64,000 bases of DNA from Eremophila alpestris peregrina (taxonomy: Eukaryota; Chordata; Aves; Passeriformes; Alaudidae): contig WMCF01000018.1 of NCBI GenBank assembly GCA_009792885.1, positions 3,114,031 to 3,178,030 of the forward strand, read 5' to 3'. The notes below the pieces were generated by a model. It saw only the letters and a list, made by a program, of their open reading frames with translations. It did not search any database and had not been told where the DNA came from. This document shows, in pieces, positions 50,761 to 62,800 of this stretch (position 1 is the stretch's first letter; the number at the start of each line of letters is the position of its first letter). A program made the translations under genes and the position numbers.

Positions 50761-53700
50761 AAGCCTAAAAAAAAAAGAACTACTGTATTTTTAGTGCTTA
50801 GACCACAGCTCCAATGTGATAAGAGGTATCAGTGGAGTATTGGAAGTTAATGTTGAACAGCTTCAAGATGAAGTAACAAAAAGAAGCCAAACGTCTGTAA
50901 GAACCCCATAGTTTTTTAAAAAATATGAGTGATTTTTATGATAGTGAAATATTGAAATGAAATTATTTGACACTTTCATATCTGGTATGTATCCTCCTGA
51001 AGAGGGGAAAAAAGAGAAAGAAATCTTCTCCAGTATTTAAACTTATCTTTCTACTTGAATGTACTATATAATGTCCAAATAATAACCTCTGAGATGGGAA
51101 ACATGAGATGCTGTTTCACACTAATTAAAACTGAACTCTTCAGTGCTATCTTTAGTTTTCAGTTTCTTCAAACGATTTATGTTCTGTTGATTGGGATGTT
51201 GTGTAACCAACACTCTGCTATCCAGGATTGTGGGGAGCCTGACATCTTGGATAACTGGAACAGCACAGGATGCTGTGGCTAGTTCCAGTTAAACACTTGG
51301 GAAGAGCAGGATGGATTCACCCATCTGCAAATAACCACCCTGGGGCTTAGTTCAAGCTCAGCCCTGCTGGAGCAGCTCTGCTGGGCCTTGGGTGCTGTTG
51401 CTGATGCTGACAGCTTGTGCCATGTTACAGTTCTGTGTTTGGGTAAGAAAAGCCCCCCAGGACTAGTGGTTATAATGGATGGCCTAATGCTATTTAGCAT
51501 GCCACTGCAAGTCCAGGTCCTGGGAGTCAAGATCAGAGGCATCCAAACTAGGTCAGCATGGAGTTGTTTCAGGTCTGGCAGATTTAAGAGCTGAAGATAT
51601 GTGCTGAAACAAATCAGTTCTGCACTTCTGCTTTGGAAGCCATTTAACTACATTCCTGTGGTGCTACATCTAAGCTAATGAACCTCTCCAGAGTTCATTG
51701 AACTTCCAGCCAATTTGGGATTATCTATATGCATGGAGTAGTAATTCTGTTTAATTAGCAGAAATTAAGTCTCTTTCATTCAGATAAATGGATTTTTTAA
51801 AGAGGCAAATCACCAAATTGGTTTCACTTATGATTAAATAATAATTTGCTGATACTCCCAAGTATAAAGGTCAGTTATTGTGAAATCTTGGTGTTAGTCT
51901 GTGGGAAGAGATAGAAAACAATAATGCATTATTGCTCTCTTAACTCTGTGCAGTGTGCCTTCTGACATGTACTAAAACTTCTCCAATGAGGTGCAGCTGT
52001 TGTCCATTAAAGCTTGTTAGACTGAAAGTCATGCAAAATCTTGTGGTTCATTCCCAAATGCAGAATGTAGACTAATAATGGAGGTACCAGACTCTGAGGT
52101 ATTGAGTTTGTAAATAAAAAAGTATTGACAGACCAATGGCCATTGGCATTTTCCTAATCAAAATTGTATTTTCATTTCATCCAGGATTTGAATTACAACA
52201 CAAGTGAGTTTGGAATATTGTAGTGTTGCTGTTACTAATGCTGAGTTGTATTTGTTCTTTGCAAGCTGGAAAGAATTCAGAAGTTTGTGTTGTTTGACTG
52301 AAACCACTGTAAGTTTTTGCTCATGTCACATCAGTAACTTTAATCTGTATAAGTAGTCTTGTAATCCTTCTGTAAAATTTACCTACACATACAGTCATAG
52401 AACTAAGTGGGCAGTGATAAACGTGATGAAGATGGCTCTTGGAAGCTGGTTGCACAGAACTAGTTGTTAAATTGAGGCAGAATAAATCTGAGTCTTTTGG
52501 GAATTCAGCTTTTGAAGGTTTAATAGAGAAGTACTGAAAAGTTCTGCCTCAAAAGCTTACTTACAGGCACTGCAAATGATGAAGCAAATTGGAAAAAAGT
52601 AACAATAGTGCAACAGCTTCAATTTGTTTTAAGCTTTAGTTCCATTCTTGAGCATGGATACAGCTGTTCAAATTGGTGGAGGCAAACAATATTTTAACCT
52701 CTAGACACAAAAATCTCTTTAGTTCTCTGAAGGAACACCTGCCAAAATAATCAAGAAGAGAGATAGTTCTTTAACTTATGTTAAAAAAAAAGAAAAATAG
52801 TGTTTTTCACATTGTTTCTTCTGCATTTTTTTGTCTTTTGCCATATAAGCCAGCGTTTATTCCAGCATTCTGGGATGCAAGCTGTGATATTCTTTTCTAT
52901 TGTGACCTTTTCAATAGAAAATTCAAAAATCAAAAATTCAGCTTTATTATATTACTTCACAGCAGCTAGTTCTAAAGAAGATGTAGAAAGTGTTTTGCTT
53001 TTGAAAATTAGGCCAGTGAAATTCATTCTAAGAGACAAATACACTGAACCATGCAGTACACTCCAAATCCCTGTTTGATACAAAACCTGTATTTAAGATG
53101 ACCCTTGTGTTTAAGACACTGTTCAATGTGTAGACATAGTTGCATACAAATGGTATTTCCATATCTCACGTTTGCCATTACAGGACCAACATTTTCAGTG
53201 TTTTTTTTCAAATGAGGTGGAGCATGCCTCCCTGTGTGTGGGAAGACTTGCTGGCTTCTGCCAGCAGAAGCAGGTGGTGTTCTCCCACCAGCCAGGAGTT
53301 TGTTTGGGATGAGTAGCACAGTGATTAACCACCCCACCAGCCTTCCTCTTCAAACAGGCTGACAGCCACCTGGCCCTTCTCCAAAAGTCTCTCCTGATTC
53401 AGCACATCGTTGCAGCAGCCAGAAGCACCCCCTGCAGCAGGGAGTGCATGGCAGACTCTACCTGTCCTGCTCTGATGTCCCATCATGGGCATTGTGTATT
53501 GAAATGCTCTGAAATGAAACCAGCTTCATTTATCAGAAATAAGGAACTTTGGCACATTTACATTGGAGACAGCTCACTTGGCTCTGAGTGTGCTGCTGTT
53601 ATGAGGTTGCTGTAGTTTCCAGCCTAAATTTCCTAATCTGCAGTCAGGCAGTTTTCTCTGGCAGAGAGAGACAGGGAGAGGAAAGATTGTGTGCATAGCT

Positions 53701-54285
53701 GGGTGAGCTTGATTACAAGTTGAAGACCTGCACTAATGTCTCCCAAAGATACACTGATGATGTTACAAATCCTAGATTACAGTGAGTTCTCACTGGCTGA
53801 GGATCTTATTAAACTTTTACAAGTGTTTGCTGCAAGTAGTCTTGTTCTTCTTCTGTCTTCTCTTACACTTGAACATATACTTAAAACTCAAGACTGAGTA
53901 AAGGAGGCCTCAGCAAGTGAACAAAATAAAATGTTCATTTAAGCCATGCTCAAGAAAGGAATTAAAAGCTACACTAAGTGCCTTTCTCATGGAGAGCTGT
54001 TTATCATCCTCAGTTTTATTGAAGTATGATAAAGAGCCTTGTTCCAGCAAACAGTGTATCTGGAGTCAAGCCCAAGTTATCACCAAGGAAGCAAGAGTGA
54101 TTTTTCACAATCCTCAGCATGCTATTGGAGGATGCATCAATATGGTAATGAAATAGGTGTAGGAATAGAGTGCTATCAAACTCCTATTTAATTTTTAATT
54201 CTGATTTCTCAAGTATGTGCTGGTGGGAGAATAGAGGTAAGTTTATGCTGCCTTTTTACTGAGGTGTAATTTCATCTGCCATGCA

Positions 54286-55057
54286 GATGGACCTTGGCAG
54301 GCTTGAGAGGCTGGCCTGTGCAATGCTCATGGGGTTCAACAAGGCCAACTGAAGGGTCCTGCACGTGGGTCAGGGCAATCCCAAGCACTAAATGCAGGCT
54401 CAACAGAGGATGGCTTGAGAGCACCCCTGCCAAGAAGAACTTGGAGGTGTTGGCTGGAGAGGAGCTGGACATGGCCTGGCAGTGTGCTCTCACAGCTCTG
54501 AAAGCCAAACGTGTCCTGGGCTGCATCCAAAGTGCCATGGGCAGCAGGTGGAGGGGTCTGTCCCTCTGCTCTGTTCTCCTGATTGCTGCATCCAGCTTTG
54601 CGGTCTCTGACATCAGGTGGCCATGGATCAGCTGGAGCGAAGTCCAGAGGGCTGGATCCTCTCCCATGACAGGCTGAGAGGTGGGGCTGTTCAGCCTGAA
54701 GAAGAGAAGGCTCTGGGGATGCCTTGCAGCAGCCTGCCAGTACTTAAAGAAGTACTTACTGAAAGCTGGAGAGGACCATTTTATGGAGGTTTTTAGTGAA
54801 AGGACAAGGGCTAGAAATGGCTTTAACCTGAAAGAGTTAGATTACATGTTAGGAAGAATTCTTTACTGTGAAGGTGGTGAGACACTGGAACAGATTGCCA
54901 GAGAAGTGGATGCCCCATCCCTGGATCTGTTCAAGGCCAGGCTGGATGGGACTCTGAGCAACCTCTCTAGAAAAAGATTTTCCTGCCCATGACAGGAGGG
55001 TTGAAACTAGATGGCTTTTAATGGTCCTTCTAAGCCAAACTATTCCATGATTCTGTC
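54286..55057 (+). mobile_element. CR1 LINE 3' fragment, 772 bp, plus strand
   Basis: This is the longest recognisable CR1 here. It starts in the C-terminal part of ORF2 ('ggttcaacaaggccaactga' near 54332, 'gggtcctgcacgtgggtca' near 54354, 'cagtgtgctctcacagct' near 54480). It continues through 'ggggctgttcagcctgaaga' near 54684 and 'gattgccagagaagtggatg' near 54892. It ends in the 3' region with 'ccatgattctgtctt' at about 55057. It looks internally shortened near 54590-54660 relative to the recalled consensus. Open frames at 54294-54677 and 54681-54992 are remnants or shadows of the element, not host genes. Confidence 0.9.
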
Positions 55058-55638
55058 TTTCCTTGCAATATAAGTCTTATCTGTTTACATTTTCTTCTCT
55101 AAGTGCCTTTGAATTTCAGCCACCACAAAATCCTTACTTAGTTGTTTTTCTTTCCTCTGTCTTTCTAAGCAAGAGCTGTACATAAGAAAAGATACATTTT
55201 CTGATTTTATGTGCCTTGAATATCTATAAATGTGGATTATTCATTCTAAATCTTCTAAAACTGGATGTGCAAAATTGAGATTTAAAAGGTTTGCATTAAC
55301 AGTAGAGAGTCAAATTCTGCACTGATGTGAAGCAAATTAAGTTCATCTGCTAATTTGAGTGGCATAATATTACAGCTTCCATATGCTCTCTGCTTATGAA
55401 CCTCCCAGCATTAGTGTATTGCTTTAAAGAAGTTTTTTGCTTCCCAAGGATGACTCCAGGGAATGCTGTAGTTTCATTATTCAAGGAGCAGTTTTGCTTG
55501 CAAAGTTGACAAATTGCCTTGTGCAATATGGAGTGTAAGGAGCTTGTTTACACAGGCTGTCTGGGAAGCAAAAGACAGCATTTTGCAGAGAGCCCCCAGG
55601 TAGTGCAGACATTGGGAAGATCCATGTGCCACCTTCTT

Positions 55639-55914
55639 NNNNNNNNNNNNNNNNNNNNNNNNNNNNNNNNNNNNNNNNNNNNNNNNNNNNNNNNNNNNNN
55701 NNNNNNNNNNNNNNNNNNNNNNNNNNNNNNNNNNNNNNNNNNNNNNNNNNNNNNNNNNNNNNNNNNNNNNNNNNNNNNNNNNNNNNNNNNNNNNNNNNNN
55801 NNNNNNNNNNNNNNNNNNNNNNNNNNNNNNNNNNNNNNNNNNNNNNNNNNNNNNNNNNNNNNNNNNNNNNNNNNNNNNNNNNNNNNNNNNNNNNNNNNNN
55901 NNNNNNNNNNNNNN
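55639..55914. other. Assembly gap (276 N)
   Basis: A run of N interrupts the intron. Its content is unknown. It begins about 580 bases after the end of a CR1 fragment. The coding exons on both sides still join in phase, so no recognised coding sequence is lost, but an alternative exon or repeat could be hidden. Confidence 0.99.
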
Positions 55915-56176
55915 AATAGTGTATTTAGGAGTCTGGTGTCTGACCTCTTGAAATGTGTAATAGGATCAGAAGGCAAAGGCCAACTAAAGTGGATTTATCA
56001 CATCCAGTTTTGAGCCTAGCATTAACATGTGTATTTGAAACTATAACTTCTATAATAAAAGAATCTTCTTGAAAGCAGATTACTGTTTTACAATTGCTGG
56101 AATGGAAATAGGTTTCTTTTGCATTTCTACACAATAGCAAAATAGATTACATCTTGATTTTGATGCATTTCCACAG

Positions 56177-56343
56177 GTATATCTTGAAAGACTCTTAACT
56201 TATGCAGAGATAGATATTTGTCCAGCAAACTGGAAGAGAATAGTGCTGGGGGCAATTCTACTGGCATCCAAAGTGTGGGACGACCAGGCAGTGTGGAACG
56301 TGGATTACTGCCAGATCCTGAAGGATATCACTGTCGAGGACAT
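56177..56343 (+). CDS. CCNY: CCNY coding exon, residues 194-249, central cyclin box
   Basis: This 167-bp exon lies between TTTCCACAG and AT|GTGAGT. It encodes 55 codons and the first two bases of Met249. It reads [20 protein letters not shown], then [20 protein letters not shown], then [15 protein letters not shown], which is identical to the human protein as recalled. Pro-Ala-Asn at the ICPAN position favours CCNY over CCNYL1, which has Thr there. The LLASKVWDD motif marks the central helices of the cyclin box and its CDK-facing surface. There is no frameshift or missing residue. This is among the most conserved parts of the family. Confidence 0.98.
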
Positions 56344-59300
56344 GTGAGTGCACTTTGTTTGTCTTTGTCATTGAATGCCAAGAGCTGTGTCTGTGAGGGT
56401 GATGGGATTCATAAATTATATGAAGTTTGTATATTTGTGTTCTATCTAAACATGGTGAATGCTGATAGGTGGCACGAGGTCAGCTTGACAGCTGCTCATA
56501 AAGAAGGCATTAATTACTTTTGTTTCTGGTTGAAGTGTATTTTACAACTGGATGATATTCATGCACAATAATGAAAACAAATCTACAGAAAGTTTAAATG
56601 TATGGTTTGATAAAAATCCCCAAATCCAGTGAGCCTGCATGTATTTACTTCAGCGTCATTTACTGTCATGCTAATTCTCCATGCAGATGTAGATGGACAT
56701 GTAAGGCAGGAAAAGAAGTTATCTTTATGACCTTTAGATGATCACCCAGTTATTTTTTGCCATTATTTAAAATGGATGTTTTTGGGTTTTGACATTTTTC
56801 CCCCTAGTGTCCTGCTGAATTAGTTTTCAAGATGTTAAAAATCCAGAAAGAATGAGGTTTCTAAAATGAAAGAGGGAGATTAGATGGACAAGAACCAAAA
56901 TCAGGCCTTTCACATTTCTATGTGCAGTATTATTCCATGTAGAATAATTTGCTAATGGTTCTTTACCTGATTGTGTGGAATCTAAGTGGTTTGGCAAAGT
57001 TACTTTTCCCCTTGATCCTTTTCTGATGCTTTTTGAGTATTCAGTAGCAGTAAGGGTCTCCCTCCATTCTCTTCTCCTCCAAGACAAATCTGGGTGCTTC
57101 TAAAGTGTTCCTGAAGCTGGGATGTGAGCTGAAGCGCTGAACAGCTTGAAGCAGTGTCACAGGTTTGACTGTGCCATATCACAGTATTAATCAGGAATGG
57201 TTATAAATGTGAGGTTTGACATTGCTGATTCTCAGGGCTTTTCTTGAAGGTGGTGTGAAAGGAAACAAAAAAAGAGGTTATTGTTTCTGATGAACAGGTG
57301 TTGGTGCTGCTGTTAGAAGCTGCACTTGAGCTGTATAACACCAACACTCCCATGGCAGATCTGTGCTAACATCAGCCCCTTGCTGCACTGCACATTCCCT
57401 AAGCCAAACTGTGATGAGTCCTTGTCCTCAAGGTTTTTAGCTTCTCACCCTCCCCTTAGAAGATTTTAGGGTTCTCACAGACTGCAAACCCAGAAGCCCT
57501 GCGGAGCCTGACCTCTGTGTGTACTTGGTGATCTCTGTATGTACTTGGTGATTTAGTTCATGGGCTTTGTTTTTAGGGCTCCATGTGAGTCCCCCAGCAA
57601 AGATTCTGGTGCTTATATTCCTGCTGTCAGTTTTTCCAAATTTAGTTTTCCTCCTATCTGCAATAAGGCAGATTTTTTTTTCTTTCTTATTTTTTAGTTA
57701 GCTGGGACAGTGCAGTTAGGATGATTTTGAAGTGTCTGGCTGTAAGCAAGACAGGGCCTTTCATTGTATTAGTAGGCAGAGGGAGAACTCAAGGTCAAAA
57801 TCTTCAATTTGTGTGAATCATTCAGCATAAGTGTATCCTGCAAAACATCAAGCAGGCCTTTCAATGTTTTATAAGTCAGCATCAGTGCAGTGAACTGTGC
57901 CTAAAAATGAGCAGAGAACCTGGGAGGAACTGAAGTGCAGTGGGTACCTGTAGTCATGTATGTGAAATTTCATTGAATTTCTGAGGAGTGGCCCAGGAAA
58001 GCACATGCTAAAGTAGTATGAGGGAGGTGTATGGGGTAAAAAGGGTAGGGTGGTTATATTACATAAATTGCATGTTTTTGTCCTTTCTGATCTATAGCTA
58101 ATCTACTGATCCAACTTGGAGCTCTTGGAGGTAGGGGATAATAAGAATCTGAGGCTGTGTATTTGAGGTTTTTGAGGGTGCTCTTCAAAAGGGGTACAGA
58201 CAAGGTCTTCTGCCACTAAATAGCCTTTGTATTATCAGTTAACATAGAACTTTAGGCTCAGCTTGCAGAATGTACAATCTTGGCAGTATAAAAGGATGTG
58301 TAAAAGTAATATTTTGCTTCTATTTATAGATATCTGAAGGTGTAACTTTTTTACTTGGATTTTTAAGTTGGAATCTTCAACAGTGTAAATTTAAGCCAAA
58401 GATTCCATAATCAGCTTTTAGTTAGTCTTTTAGTATTAATTAGTATTTATCATTATGTTAACATAGAATTTTGGTATAGAGAGTGAGGTAAGGAAGGACA
58501 ATGGTCATGATGTAAGAATTATATAAGGGTAAGGAGTGAGGCAAAAAATAAGTCAGTGTTGAAAAACTACTTTGCCAGTACTTTTTATCTTCAGATTGTT
58601 CCTCTCCTATTGCCAACTGTGCAAATTTTATTTCATATTCCTTGCACACTTGCACAACAGTCAAAATGTAGCTTTAAGACAATATAATCATCAGTCAATG
58701 CCCACTGGGAGCACAGCAGTGCAGTCACTGTGCTCTTCAGCAAACATTGATATCTTTCACCACTCATTTATTTCTTTTTTATTTCTTATATCTTGAAATC
58801 AGTGTTTTGAATGTATCATATGTCCCTGCATAAGTATTAAGTAGGATATCCAATTACAGTGCAATTTATGAAAATTTCCAGTCCTTAATTTTGTTGGTTG
58901 GCTTATTTCTCAAAGTACTTTTTAATGTATTGGTGTAGGTAATAATGTATTTGTATACCAAAGTTTTATGGGGTGGGAGCTCAAACAGGAGCTCTGTTCC
59001 TGTCAGGTGTTTTGAGGAACACATTTGCTTTGGGTGCTGGGAAACACATGATCACCACTGTGAATTTTGGTGGCACGTCTAAGGGAAAAATTCCTTTATT
59101 CTGTTCATAAAGAGAGTATGATGAAAAATTCAGGTTTCCCATGACTAATTCTAAATGATTGATTATGAAGAGCTGCAGGGAGTAAATAAGTTCTTCAGTA
59201 ATTTATGTGTTAGAGTAATTTGCAGTGTTCATGAGAGGAGCCTGACAAATTCAGGGCAGGGGGGTGTGTGTTGTTGTGGCATAGCTGTGTGTGCAGACCC

Positions 59301-59648
59301 ACCTAGTGGAGGTAAAGCAGAAACTACGAGAAATTTTTTTCCCTGCTAGGTTTTCTTTCCAAAATTGTGTTATCTAAACTGATAAAGGTGCCCTTTCACT
59401 AGCAAAACTTTGTTGCCTGGATTTGATTGGCATTGCAGTAGCAGCTGCAAGGTGCAGCATCTCTCATATTCCTCATTATGTGAGTACAATGATAGAACTT
59501 GGTAGAGAAGGTCAAACCTTAGGCTGGGATAATTGCATCTGGCAAGAATAAAAAATGAACTTGGTTTATAGCATTTGCAATTTAAAGTAAAATTACATTC
59601 AGAATGCACAGTCTGAAATATGTTTCCATGTTTATCTCCTTTCCACAG
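56344..59648 (+). other. CCNY: CCNY intron, 3.3 kb
   Basis: The intron runs from GTGAGT to CTTTCCACAG. It is unique, AT-rich sequence with a 20-bp tandem duplication at 57513-57552. No recent transposon, RNA gene or supported open frame was recognised. Confidence 0.92.
57513..57552 (+). repeat. 20-bp tandem duplication
   Basis: Two adjacent 20-base units (57513-57532 and 57533-57552) differ at one position. This is a simple slippage-type duplication within an intron. Confidence 0.9.
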
Positions 59649-59811
59649 GAATGAGCTAGAACGCCAGTTTCTGGAGCTGTTGCAGTTCAATATTAATGTT
59701 CCCTCCAGTGTTTATGCCAAGTATTATTTTGATTTGCGTTCCCTGGCAGAAGCAAATAACCTGAGTTTTCCCTTGGAGCCCCTCAGCAGGGACAGGGCAT
59801 ATAAACTTGAG
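59649..59811 (+). CDS. CCNY: CCNY coding exon, residues 249-303, end of cyclin box
   Basis: This 163-bp exon lies between CTTTCCACAG and GAG|GTAAGA. It completes Met249 and encodes 54 codons: NELERQFLELLQFNINVPSS, then VYAKYYFDLRSLAEANNLSF, then PLEPLSRDRAYKLE. The LLQFNINVPSSVYAKYYFDLR run ends the cyclin fold. CCNYL1 differs in the tail part (ADDNNLNF type), so this exon is diagnostic. Relative to human as recalled, Glu-to-Asp and His-to-Tyr changes occur in the RDRAYK segment. The exon ends in phase 0. The next exon should encode the AISRLCEDKYKDL-type tail with the second 14-3-3 serine (Ser326 in human), which I could not find before base 64000. Confidence 0.98.
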
Positions 59812-62800
59812 GTAAGACTCTTTTTGGATTGCTCAGTGTTAAATACATTGGGGGATTGGGAATTTCTGTGCTGTTTCTCCCATCTCTTCCCAGATACTCC
59901 CATGAGATATCAGAATATCATGAGCCTGATTTTCATAATGGTTTTGTTAATGCTTTGGGTATTCATGGCTGTAGGGACAGCTTTTTGACCCAGTTTGCTG
60001 CATACCTTACCTTGCTTTCCATTTCTTTTCAGTTGCAGTTGTCTGTACTGGCCTTGTGAAAATACCCACAAGTTTTATAATTATTGTTTTCACAATCTAG
60101 TGTTGTTCATACATTTGGTTTCTTAAAACTGATTATCTACCTTAAATAACAGGATATTAACAGGTGTTGCTGAAAATAGTGATTCCATGTTCTTCTGCAC
60201 GTGCTCAGTTTCATGTGGATCCAAGTTTGTTATCTCCCATGGGGTTTTTGTCAGTAAAGGGAGAGCAGAAATGGGCACAAGCCTTCAGTGAATAAGCCAT
60301 GAATGCTTATGAGATGTGGATATACCATATGCCAGGAGCACTGTTGGGTGGTCTGGACCTGTGAAATGCTGGGCACTGTGAATACCATGGAGACAGGAGG
60401 AATTTAAATTATCAGCTAATTGTGGGCCCTTTGCAAGACTGCAACATATTTTTCCTAATTCTTTGGCTATGTTTTTCAAATAAGGGCATTATTGCACTGG
60501 GTGTGCATTTTGTTACTAATTTTGAAACTTTTCATTGGATGCTGGCTGCTTTTAACATTGCACATCTTTAATTACACATCTTTGCACTGGAGGTTGTTTG
60601 CCTGTGGGTTACACTGAGCTTTGCATGCTCTGGAGTTCCTGGTGCTCCTGTGAACAGACAGGCAGTTCTGTGCACATTTTGTGGGGGGGAAATGGTGCGT
60701 GGGAAGGTTAATTGGCTTGTTTGTGACTCTAATGGGAACTAAAAGTGGTGGAGAAAGAATCAAAGCAAATTTCACTTAAATTGTATTTCCCATTCTTTCT
60801 AAATATTCTTCCTAAATTTCACAGGTAGCTCCAATAAGAATGTCATTCTCTGTATGGAGTGTGATCCAAATTTGCATCAGCTTTTGTTTCTATTAAAGAG
60901 AATAATAAAAAAAATATTTGGAATTGCTTACTTGAAAAGAAGTGCTTTATTTAGTTATGGGAGTCTTGATAGTAAGTGCTATTACATATATCAAATATAA
61001 GGGAATTGCTTTTTGATTTAGCCCACAGTTTCTTAAAAATGTCAGTCTATATCACACACAATGTGTAACAGCAGGTTACAAATGAATGCAACAATGACAG
61101 CTACTAAAACCTTGGAAGAAAAGAAAAATGGGAAATTACTGTAAATAGCCAGAGAATACTGGTAATTCTTCTGCACTAGCTAAAGAAAAGGCATATTTAA
61201 AAAGAACTAGTGGAATATTTTTTCAATAAATCTGTATTATTAAAGATTTCCCTGTTGGACATGCTTTGAGCTGCCAGCAGAAGTTGGCTGTAAATAACCC
61301 TGCTAACCAGAAGATGTCTTCAGGGTAGAGGAAGAGTATCTGCTGTGAAACCAGCTTGGTCTGCCACCTCCATGCCTCTGTGTTCTGTGGCCAGAGGGAA
61401 GGGAACTGCCTTGTTCCCTGGCAGTACGTGGTTGTCATTAGTGTGCCCTTGAAACTACTTGACAGCATAATTTATAGCCCAGTTCCCCGAGCACAGTCAA
61501 GCATTTAGCTTGCCAAGAGTCATCAAAATGCATTTGCAGCACTTCTGTAGTCTCTCGTGTGCTGTTCAGAGCAGAGTTCTCTGTTTTAAAGCAGTTGCCT
61601 GGATTGTCAGGTGGAGTAGATGTAGTACCACACAGGCTGTGATATTTCTGATACCCAGAGAAAAGCTGCAGTCTGGGATGAAAGACAACAGCCTCACAGC
61701 AGATGTATTCATGCAGTGGAAGGATTTGCCTTGTGTGATAAACTAAAAAGACTTTGCTCAGTCCTAAGATTAAAGCAACTTACTGGCATTTGAGATCACA
61801 AAAGGTGTTGCATAGAGGAATGGCTGTATTATAAGATATTTTTGCTACTTTAGCATTTTAAAGCTATTTTTTTATGTCTAAAGCAGAAGCATTAGATCTG
61901 ACATGGCAGAATCCTTATTGCAATTTCTGCAAACATCATGAAGTTGACATACCCATGATGAAGAAAAAAAACCACCCTATAAAGACCAAGGACAGGGCTA
62001 TCAAGAAATGTTCCACATGAAAAGGCAATGCTGGGCCAGATCCATCAGCTTAGAGGTGTCACAAGAGATTGCAGTACTTGCTAAAAATTACATCACTTTC
62101 TCAAGCATCTGCAGTGGATGTTTTCACTTATTTAATGTTCTCACATTTGACACTTAAAATCAGCTTTATCTTTTAAATGACAAAATGAAAGTAATTTTTT
62201 TTTTTTTACCTTGTAATTATCTAGGGACTTAAGTGTCCTGGATTTGCTATACCAGCCCATCTAGTAGCCAGAAACCATTTTTATGACCCCTCTTTTTTTT
62301 TTTTTTTCTCCTGTTCTATGGAATCAGGCAAGTTAAAAATGGCAAATAAACTTTCATTAGATCATCCAGTCTGTCCACTGCCAGTGCTGTTTGTTCCAAA
62401 CAGCATATGTTATAGTGTATTTTGTTCTTCCTTTTAACTATGTCAAATGTCAAGGCTTCCTTTGCTTTTCCTGAGAACTGTTTTCTGATATGGGAGAACT
62501 TCTTCTGCCAAGAAGGGTGTTGGGTGTCCAGCCTTAACCCACTATTTCATAATTTCCTACTCTTGCACCTGGTTTTTCTTCCATGAACTGAGCTAAAAAT
62601 GACAAAATGTGTCTGTCCTGTTGCTGCTTGTGATCTTAGCACTGTGCTTGTTTCAAGGTTAGATTTTCTAAGAGCATTCATTAATGCTATCCCAATTTAA
62701 CTGACTATGTGTAGTCTGAGATCTTCATTGTTAGAATGATACTTGAGCACATAATTCAAACCCTTTGAAATAGATGCTGTTTTCTTGACCCTGAAGAGAT

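Larger units (their letters stand above)
45302..56176 (+). other. CCNY: CCNY intron, 10.9 kb, with CR1 copies and assembly gap
   Basis: The intron runs from GTGAGT to TTTCCACAG. It contains a 29-bp tandem duplication (46818-46875), a minus-strand CR1 tail (50608-50760), the largest CR1 fragment of the window (54286-55057) and a gap of 276 N (55639-55914). The stretches 47700-47900 and 51700-51880 are rich in TAATTA-type words and look constrained. The remainder is unique sequence in which no gene or RNA was recognised. Open frames such as 45503-45901 and 47213-47464 lack support. Confidence 0.88.

Noticed and set aside
54294..54992. Open frames of 127, 131 and 103 residues around 54.3-55.0 kb
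   Set aside because: They fall wholly inside a CR1 LINE fragment and are remnants or shadows of it, not host genes.
55519..56013. Open frames of 164 and 142 residues spanning the N run
   Set aside because: They exist only because N bases carry no stop codons.
22160..59811. Assignment of the gene to the paralogue CCNYL1
   Set aside because: The segments DGRMLLDIFDENLHPLS, KSEVPPDYDKH, ICPAN and AEANNLSFPLEPLS match CCNY and not CCNYL1 as remembered.
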